Shown here piece after piece: positions 55,787-64,000 of a DNA stretch of 64,000 nt. A program made the translations under genes and the position numbers. The number at the start of each line of letters is the position of its first letter. Position 1 is the stretch's first letter. Source of the stretch: Scleropages formosus (taxonomy: Eukaryota; Chordata; Actinopteri; Osteoglossiformes; Osteoglossidae); NCBI RefSeq assembly GCF_900964775.1, contig NC_041815.1, positions 20,423,779 to 20,487,778 of the forward strand, given 5' to 3'. The notes beneath the pieces are model-generated. The model was not told the DNA's origin and ran no database searches. It was given only the letters and a program-made list of their open reading frames with translations.

Positions 55787-57575
55787 GACAGCATGCATTG
55801 GCTCTGTTTATTATACATTTATATAATATTAGTATTATTCATTAATGTGAGGTTCCATGCATAAATAAACCTCAAAACATTTATTTTTTCAAGAAAATTT
55901 TTCATTGTGGGTTGAGATACAGTTTAAATGAGTTAGTAGATCAAGTGATGCTATGGCAATGAGATCTCATTTGCACAGCCCCAATTTCACAGCCACCCTC
56001 AGCTTTCATCACCCAAGTTTTCACCCAAGTTTCAAGTTTATTGTCGTAGATACAAGTACAATGTACATGTATCATGAAATTCTTCCTGAATGCTTCTCCG
56101 CAGACTATGGACAAAGACAGAGACAGTAGAAATACTGCACAAACAAAACAGTGACAATGACAGTGAGTAGTACATTAGTAGTACATTAGTACATAGTAGT
56201 AGAGTATCATTCTGAGTTCTGAAAGTACATGGGAAATAGTGGAAGGCTGCACTCTTTAGAATGTACCATGTACATGTTGTCTGGCTATCCAAATTAAAAG
56301 TTGCATCAGAAAGGCTTTTTGAATTACCTCGTGATCAGTTACGAATGAATATTATCAGCATACAGTTACCGGATGTCAACGCATCCATCAGAAATAGACG
56401 TATTTTAAATTTTACCTTCTTCTGCGGGTTTTACATTCAGGGAAGTGGTCTGAGGCGGAATATGAAACTGCTTTAAATTGCCAGTATTTCAAGCATGGTG
56501 TCTTGTTTCTTCAGACCCCACTGTATTCTGTTCTCTACTTCCTGTTTGTTCAACTTTCGCACACATGCTCTAATATATACGCTGCTGATAGATATCATTC
56601 TGTGAAGTTGATATTTTCACTGTTACAGACATATGAGGTGCATGCAGCTACCTCACATTTATTTACTGTATATCTAAATTTACAATTGTTTGAGTTTTTT
56701 TTAGAGAGCTACTGGAAAATATACTGTAATTATTAACAAAACTTCAGTGAACACTTTGTAATGTTCCACGTATCTGGCATTTCCAGAAGTTGTTAAAGTT
56801 GTCTGTATGTGTTTCGATGGCTGTTGAAATGTCCATTGTCAACCATACATTTTCTTTTTTCAATGTGAAAATTTGTTTTATAAGAACATGTACTTGTGCG
56901 GTGTCTGTGTCTTCCATATGTCATTTGATCAAGATTGCTATAGACTTACTGGTCCCATATATATATAAATGCCCTCTGAATTGTTATTCTTTGCATTCTC
57001 TAAAAGTTTTGCTTAAGATGTTGTGTACTGTAGGTACTGAGGGAAATCACAGCGTGATAAGAGTGGAAAATTTATGAAGATGTAGTTTAGAATTTAGAAT
57101 TGTGTGTGTTGCTCACTCACTTTCATTAATCCTGTCAGATCTAAACTTTTTGTATCACAGTAATTTGCTGAAACCCTGAAGGATAATGGATAATGAAAGT
57201 GAGTGAGAGACTTCCTCTGATGTTCTTAACAGTACCAACACCACAGTGAGATGAAATCACTTGACACACAAAGTGAATTAAACGAAGGAAAATATTAAGG
57301 AAAAAATACTAAAAAGTGGGTGGGATGCACGTATCACTATGTTACATTAAAGAGCACATCAAAGTTTTTCGATTTAGCAGTGTATCATTTCATTTTCCTT
57401 TCAATTATTTCAGTCAGTTATAAAGTGCTGTAAATTACTAGTGCGAGCAGCTGCGCCATCGTGTGACTACTGTACATATAAAGGAACAACGTCCTTAAAA
57501 ACTACAAAAGCCCAAGCAGGTCATAAATGAACTTCCCCCAAAATGTTTCCGGGTCATTGGTGCACCATAGAGGAA

Positions 57576-57984
57576 CGCATACCCGTCGTCGCTCAGTTTC
57601 CCTCACAGAAGTCAAGAGTGAGGCCTGACGGTGACTACATAAGTGAGATTAACTTGCTTGTTATCCTACTGGAGAATTACAAGAAGTTTAAAGTTTTTAG
57701 GCTGAAAATGATGCACGACACACGGAGGAGTCGGAGGAGTAAAACTCACGTTAGTTAGGCTAGCCAAGTTACTAGCGCGTTACGTTACTCTCTGGAACGC
57801 ATTTCACAAATGGCCCTTTTCTACAACACTGGGACAAAAACTGTCATACATAACTAGCGGTCTCAAAGATAATAAGAATTACCTTTTCTTTCCAAACACT
57901 AAAACATTTGATATATCGAGAGCGTCAACTCATCAGAACATGTCAGATTTTATACGAATAAGACAGGCCTCCTCTACGATCCCA
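57576..57984 (-). other. Invertible segment, orientation 2
   Basis: Reverse complement of 46653-47049. Both endpoints are sharp against collinear flanks. It contains GAGGAGTCGGAGGAGT and CTAACTAACG-type words but no recognised coding or transposon features. Confidence 0.88.
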
Positions 57985-58861
57985 TTACAACTGCGATTCT
58001 TAACTCCACCGGTTGTTGTATTTACTTCACTTGTCTGTTTTGTCGAAAGGAAAACAAAACCACATTCCATTGGGTGGGGGAATCACACAAAAACTCAGAA
58101 AATCATGTAATGGTGGGTAATGAAAGTTTAAAATTTGAAGCGTATTCTAAACGATTATATTCTTTAATTTATGGCATTCATCAGAGCAAAATATCAGTCT
58201 TAAAACTTGAGCATTTTTGATCCTCGGTAATGGTTTTGCTAAAAGCAATCAATAATGTCACTTGTAGTTTGCTAATCAAATATTAGTTATTACAGCGACT
58301 ACTGTTTGTTTTAATAGCACAAGATACCAATAATGTTTCATTGTGCACAATTTATGTCACAGATGAGGGACTTCAGCCAGAAGCCATCACTGTGTTTGTG
58401 ATAACTATTTAAGGCACAGCAGATCACATGGAGTGTAACAACATATATTTAGCATGAAGATTGTAGGCAACTACTAGTTGAGGCCGTGTTTACATACTCT
58501 TCAGTGTGGTAAACTGCATCTGTTCTTCCAGTAAAATGTGCGAATATATTAAAAATTATACTTGTAAGTTGTTTGTGATAAAACAGTGACATTGGAAACA
58601 AAATAAAATATTTTCTTGTAATTGTTCTTTTACATTACAATAGCTGCCGTCTTGTTTCATCATAGATACTTGGAGGCAACAATGTTACAGGAAGAATACA
58701 GCAAAAAAGTAGTCAAACATCACTAAATTTGTCTTTGAGAAATAAATCCTGTTGGTCTCTCATCACTCAAAAGCAGTAAGAAAGTGGTGATATGTGATTT
58801 ATTAAAATGAAGGCACAGTGAAGGACTGACTCAGATTTTGCCAGTTCTTCATAAAGAAAAA

Positions 58862-58962
58862 TGTCTCTTTCTCCTAATGTAATGCATAAATTGTACTTTT
58901 CCTGAATTGTACGTCACTTTGGATAAAAGCGTCTGCTAAGTGAATAAATGTAAATGTAAAAA
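58862..58962 (+). repeat. Short SINE family 2 tail insertion (unit C)
   Basis: The same insertion as in unit B, with two or three base differences, so it predates the B/C split. Confidence 0.85.
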
Positions 58963-59814
58963 GAAATGAAGAGTGCTTAAAACATGGCTACAGACACACT
59001 GGATACAAGCTGCGTAAGTAATCCTGTATCTTCGCTCATCTTCAAACAAAAATATTGTAATGTCAAAATACATAAGATTATCAAGTCATCAAGAGTGCGG
59101 TGACTATAAAATATTGCACTGAATTTTGGCAATAATCACGCAATGCTGTTGTATGGCGCAAAGGAAAACAGAACCTTCTGGCCTTTTGTGTTTGATTTTA
59201 AAAACAAACAATCACTATGAAGAATCTAGTCAAGTGCTCTTTTTTTTTACTCCGGTGTACGTCAAAGATGTCTGAAGTGAACTACCAATGTGCGGTCAGA
59301 ACATTAGTGCTCTGTTAAAGATAACTGATAAGCTAATTTTCTTTCCACTCTGCAACTTTCTTGCACAACAACAGAACTGGGAATGATGAGAGCTTGTTGA
59401 TGAAAATTAAATTCCATAAAAAAGGCACCATTGTCACACAAATAAATACAAATGAAAATGTCAGGGTTTAATGGATTTAGTAGATTTATAGACCAATGGT
59501 GTGGTAAAAATGTGTTATTTCTGACTGGTTTGATGGAAAGTATTTACTACAGTTTAAGAAAAAACTTCAGATAAGTTAAGATAAAGCCATAGATTAATAT
59601 GAAACAGCTGAAAGAGGTAGTTTGTACCCGAACATGTATTTCTCTATTACTTTACATTGCTCATCTTTGCACTAACAACTTTTAAATGTCCTTTCTATTT
59701 TATACTGCACATTCTTTGAAATTAGCATTTATGTTGTTTTAGTAATGCATTTTAAAGTATGTTGTTTTACAGCTCTTATTTATCAGGCCTGCATCACATA
59801 TAAACACCCACCCA

Positions 59815-60120
59815 TCCAACCAATGCATCGCAATAGTCCAGCACCTAATCTGGAGGGCCTTGTATTAGAGGTAGTGTTCCTTATGAATGAGAGGATTCTG
59901 GTGAGGTGGTTTAGCTGTCTAGTTAGGATGCCCACATGGTTCCTCCTGACAGGCCCTGGGCTGAGTCAGAGCAGAGAGTCAGGGCATGTTAGAGGGATTA
60001 TGTCTCTCTTGTGGCCTCAGATTGATGGGAGATCCCAGAGGAGGAATTAGAGGTTGTTGCTGTGGAATGGATAGAAAGGAACTGTGGTCTGTCTTGATCA
60101 ACCTGTTGCCAACGCGACTT
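59815..60120 (+). repeat. LINE ORF2-end-like fragment (unit C)
   Basis: Counterpart of the fragments at 37700 and 48625. Confidence 0.55.
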
Positions 60121-60509
60121 TCAGCAGGAAAATTGGCTGTGGAAGTAGATGCATTAACGGGCATAATATAACATATTAAAAAGGCCATATTTCAACCTCC
60201 TGTGGTCACAAATGATAAAAGTCTGTATATGAAGTAAATAAGTTGTACATTAAAAACATCACTACGACATGTCAAAGTCTGGGATTGACAACATTGTGAC
60301 TTTGTCGTAATACCGCAGAAAGTATAGCCAAACAAGGGCCTGGTCAAATTACTACTATTTAACTGACAGGTTGTTCATGATTATTTACAGTGGAGAACAG
60401 TTACATTAGTCCTTCTGAGAGTAGAGGGTATCAATCACAAGATAATGTTAGATGTGCATTTGGGCCTTGTAAGTGCATCCATAGATTCAGAATTATGTAT
60501 ATTAAGCTT

Positions 60510-60725
60510 CATAGCGGTATAGCGGTGTGGTGGGTTAGGCTGGTGCATCACAGTACCTGAACTGTGCATTTGGGCATAAGTTTGAAACCAAATCAGGGTG
60601 TGCAGAGTTTAAATGTTCCCTCCATATCCACATTCCAAAGACATGTTCAGAAGGATGCAATGGTAAACTATTGCCACCAGCCTCCATTAGCATGAGGTGT
60701 CACAATAAAATGAATTTAACTTGAC
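60510..60725 (+). repeat. Degenerate tRNA-SINE (unit C)
   Basis: Counterpart of the element at 38395. Confidence 0.5.
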
Positions 60726-61278
60726 AACACTTAAAGGCCTCACAGAATTACACCAGAATGTAAAGTATGTTACAAGGAAAACCCATCAGCTGAAAGACAG
60801 ATAATTTTTATTAAAATATTTTTTAAACTCTAAATTAAACTTTTATAATACAGTATACATGTTTTCCTTTCATAACTTTACACCTTTACAAAATGTAAAT
60901 AAAGAAATGTATATAAGTAACTTCACATTACATATCATAGTTCAGTGCTTTGACACATCGACTTGAAATACATACTTTGAACGTCTTTGCTTTGATGTAG
61001 ATGCTGGTGGTTAAATTATGTTCCTTAGCCCCTTTACTACAGTTATGGGTATTATGAGTATAATTATATTGCAAGGTTTATATTACACTCATGTCACAAA
61101 CTGTAATTGTCCATACAGGCAGTAGTGCTTTTAAAGAAGCTAATTATCTAATGAACACTAAACATAATTGTTTTATCACATAAATACTTGAAAAGAACTA
61201 TTATCTATCAATATACTTTATAACAAATGATTTTTCATTGTGTACAAACAACTCTGGCAAGTTTCATGTGTAACAAAA

Positions 61279-61417
61279 TTAGAATATTAGTGCTTCAGTT
61301 TCACAGACCCAAAAATTGTGAGAGTAACAGCTCTCTTTTTTCCATCCAGCTGCATTAGAAATGACACATTCTTTAGAGTAATAATATAGATTTCCTGGCT
61401 GTCCTTTTTGCCAGAAT
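61279..61417 (-). CDS. CTL-C exon 7
   Basis: 139 nt. B-type loop with Asp-Ser changed to His-Asn before FWVCE. Confidence 0.92.
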
Positions 61418-64000
61418 CTGAAAGAGAAAGACTGCATGAGACAGTGAGGCTGTTTGTGTGGTCTTTGTAATGGACACAGTCACTGTTCCTTCATGGTGTT
61501 TGTTAGTCGAGGTATTAAACCAGCACCACAGCTTGAAGTCTGACCCTGAATCGACTCTGCATGAGAGATTCAGATCTTACCAACAGCAGAATCCTATGAA
61601 CTACTTAACTAATGATTGGGACATACTAATCACTTGTTGGCTCTATGGTGGCACAGAGGGAGCACTTCTGTCTCATAGTGCCAGGCTGGTGGAGTAGCAT
61701 AGGTTAGAATCCATGCCCAGCCTATGTAGCGTTTACATGTTCTCCTTGTGTTTTGCATGGGCTTCCTCCCACAGTGCAACAATGTATTTCAGGAGAACCG
61801 GAGACTTGAAATTGCCTGTAGTGTGTGTGCACATGAATGGGTGTGTCTAGCTACCCTAGGATAGATTGGCATTCTGTCCCGGGTGTACCCTTGCAGGCGT
61901 TTCACCCAAATTTTCCAGGATAGGTTCTGGACCACTGCAACCCTGGCTTGGACAAGTGGTTAACAAAACTGAGTGAGTGAGTGAGTAACCACTTAGTTTG
62001 TCTTATGCTGGAAAGTGAATGCTGTTGCATGTCTTCATTTTATTTTATTTCTACTACAATACACAGAATGTGCTGTAAAACGTGCCTTACCTGTTCTCAC
62101 CTAGAGGGGTGTTATCCACCCAGGTCCAAGCACTCATCCTTGCTTCCCTGTACAGTCCAATCCAGTAATCTCTGGTTATATGTTTGTTGATAAAATTCTA
62201 GATGTGGGACACAAAATAATTTACACAAATTATACTATCCTTAAAGGTCATACCGGACCTCACCTATTCCAATAAATGTCCTGCACAAAATAACTTGATA
62301 AATCCCACAGAAGATGGCATAACGAAATCGAAAAGACACTAGACCAGCTACACAAAGAGGCCAATCCAATCATTCACTCAAACTGAAATTACCTTTTCGT
62401 CCTCATCGTCTATAATCACAAGATGAGCTCTATGAGTTGTACAGTAATCTTTACTTTGAGTCCATGTACCATATTCAAGCTTAGAAATATAGTAACACTT
62501 GGAATTAAAGTTCTTCCAGCCATGGGGACAGAGGTTACAGTCAAGGTTTTCAGATGTAGAGGACCTGGTACTTTTTTTGATAGAACCATCTGAAAGACAA
62601 AAGAAATCAACATATAAAATCTGAAGCACCTTTCAACAAATACAAAAGATCATTCACAGCACTGTCAGTACTTCCTGCATATACTCACCTTTACAAATGG
62701 AGGGACAGTACTGGTCCAGAACATGTAACTTTTTGGAAAATATATTATATTTATTTTGTAGCTGCTCCTTGCCTTTCACCAGAATGCTATAGTTTTCCTG
62801 TAACTGGCTCTTGTCATTAGTCAAAATATTGAAATTGTTTTGTAACTCCTTTTTCTCTTCATCAAGCTTGTCGTAGCTTTTCTGCAGCTCCTCCTGGTTC
62901 TTGATCAGGATTCTAAATCTCTCCTGTAGCTCAACATTCTCCGTAAACAGATTGTTGAAGTCTTCCTGTTGCTGTCTTTTGTCTTTATTCAGACTTCTGA
63001 AAACTTCTTGTAGCTGGCCTGTCTCATTAACCAGAAAGCTGTAGTTTGCTTTGAACTTGGCCAGATCTTCCTCCATTGCATAAAAATCCTCACTGATGCT
63101 ATTTACTGCATATATTACAAAACAGATTCAACTCCCATATATTACTGAAAATTTTAAATGAAGAAGAATAAGATCAAGAGAAAACTAAAGATTTCAATAA
63201 ATTTTTAAATATTTATTTTCAGTGTTTTACTCTCAGTTGACACACAGAATAGAGGTGTACTGTATTCACAGTAAACACAGACAGAAAAGGTATACTGTAT
63301 GGCGGGCAAATACACAGGCATCAGTGGTGTACTGTACTCACGGGAAGCACCCAGAACTATGATGACAGTCAGTAAGACGGCGCAAAGCAGTGCCAAACTC
63401 ATAAGAGCCGCTCGGTGGTGAAGGGCACTTGTTCCAGTCTTCTCTGTGGATACGGCATCTGACAAAAAAAAAAAACTGAAACATCACCTACGACAACACA
63501 CACTGCATGGTTTCACATGTAATGTAGAATGCAGTATTTACACCACTGGAATATTTTAATTAAGGAGGAGACTCAAAATTATTCTCCAGTAAATTACAGC
63601 ATTGTCATTTAACAGCCACTTGTACGTAGATATGGACATTTATCAGTGGAATCTCTTTAAATTTTTTCCTGGTCTTCAGAGTAGATGGTTTCATCACATT
63701 AATTTGGTTGGTGGGTTAGGTTTGGTTTGTTGGTTTTGTTGGTGGGTTTGGTTTGGTTTGTTGGTTTGTTGGTGGGTTTGGTTTGTTGGTTTGGTGTGTG
63801 GGTTGGAGAAGGTAGTTAAGTTTCTTGCTCTTGAGTCATGGAGATGTGTGTTGGCTACGCTGGATGTTGTTCTCCGTGGCTTTATTTTGTTGGCTGGACA
63901 GGGTCTTTGCGTACAGCCGTTGAAAAATACACACGTGTTGCAACATCTTTTCCTGTGTATCTTGAATGACAATTGTCAATCTACGCTGACTGCTGTACCT
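61279..64000 (-). CDS. CTL-C: type II C-type lectin receptor, 5' end outside window
   Basis: Five exons are present: 63342-63458, 62689-63105, 62393-62589, 62091-62197, 61279-61417. The two ITIM exons should lie about 0.6-1.1 kb beyond the window. Anchor and neck match CTL-B. The lectin domain has its own changes: YISKLEYGTW for YISKHRYNTW, HITRDYW for HVTTDYW, and CYSHNFWVCE for CYSDSFWVCE, on top of the B-type loop GQPGNLYYYSKEC. The visible reading frame is intact. Confidence 0.88.
61641..61978 (+). repeat. tRNA-SINE with L2-like tail in CTL-C intron 6
   Basis: Counterpart of the copy at 39526. The head matches A (AGAGGGAGCACTTCTGTCTC) rather than B. Confidence 0.8.
62091..62197 (-). CDS. 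CTL-C exon 6
   Basis: 107 nt. HITRDYWIGL where A has HVTTDYWIGL. Confidence 0.91.
62393..62589 (-). CDS. CTL-C exon 5
   Basis: 197 nt. A dense substitution cluster changes HRYN to LEYG; a separate change gives CTTHRAHL. Confidence 0.92.
62689..63105 (-). CDS. CTL-C exon 4: neck
   Basis: Seven 14-residue repeats, protein identical to CTL-B. Confidence 0.92.
63342..63458 (-). CDS. CTL-C exon 3: anchor
   Basis: Protein identical to A and B. Confidence 0.91.
63706..63807. repeat. TGGTTTG-type minisatellite (unit C)
   Basis: Counterpart of the array at 41590, with one TTTTGTTGG shortened to TTTGTTGG. It lies in intron 2. Confidence 0.88.

Larger units (their letters stand above)
47137..58060. 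repeat. Tandem unit B
   Basis: Second direct repeat. It lacks about 298 bases at its left end that C keeps, and carries a SINE tail insertion and a T39 run (48019-48057) where A has T25. Confidence 0.93.
53743..61278. other. Intergenic sequence between CTL-B and CTL-C
   Basis: The same layout as between A and B, but with the 0.4-kb segment inverted and an extra 0.3 kb after it. No further gene was recognised. Confidence 0.6.
58061..64000. repeat. Tandem unit C (runs off the window)
   Basis: Third direct repeat. It keeps the left segment 58065-58362, homologous to 35990-36290 upstream of CTL-1, which B lacks. Confidence 0.92.

Noticed and set aside
1-64000. tRNA, rRNA, CRISPR or virus-like elements
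   Set aside because: Only tRNA-derived SINE heads were seen. No cloverleaf gene, array, long terminal repeat pair or capsid/envelope-like frame was recognised.

Overview
The window is vertebrate nuclear DNA and almost certainly teleost. It has long introns, dense (TG)n microsatellites, tRNA-derived SINEs with teleost-type tails, a Jagged-type Notch ligand and a cluster of fish-style ITIM-bearing C-type lectin receptors. The most abundant young SINE resembles one I associate with bony-tongue fishes (Osteoglossomorpha); that placement is inference.

Bases 1 to about 29,400 hold one plus-strand gene for a DSL-family Notch ligand closest to Jagged-2. Thirteen coding exons were assembled by hand with matching splice phases (exons 2-14, 2085 nt, 694 residues). 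The signal-peptide exon was not found with confidence. The exon sizes follow the Jagged pattern up to exon 13, but the gene then splices across a 122-bp intron straight to a transmembrane/tail exon. EGF repeats 10-16 and the juxtamembrane cysteine-rich region of ordinary Jagged proteins are therefore absent. Intron 2 is 15 kb and holds SINEs, microsatellites and a 0.7-kb polypurine tract.

Bases 29,400-32,238 are a convergent intergenic interval with two SINEs that have perfect target-site duplications and two convergent CTCF-like motifs.

Bases 32,239-64,000 hold four minus-strand type II C-type lectin receptor genes. The first (CTL-1, 286 aa) is a divergent paralogue. The other three (CTL-A, 371 aa; CTL-B, 372 aa; CTL-C, cut by the window end) lie in tandem units of about 11 kb that are nearly identical. 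Each encodes an ITIM-bearing cytoplasmic tail (two ITIMs in A and B, one in CTL-1; the tail exons of C are outside the window), a membrane anchor, a coiled-coil neck (seven 14-residue repeats in A-C) and a three-exon lectin domain. The units differ in revealing ways: a hypervariable last lectin exon, a substitution cluster in exon 5 of C, a 0.4-kb inverted segment, a 0.3-kb deletion and a SINE-tail insertion present only in B and C. This looks like an actively evolving innate immune receptor family. No RNA gene, CRISPR array or virus-like element was recognised.
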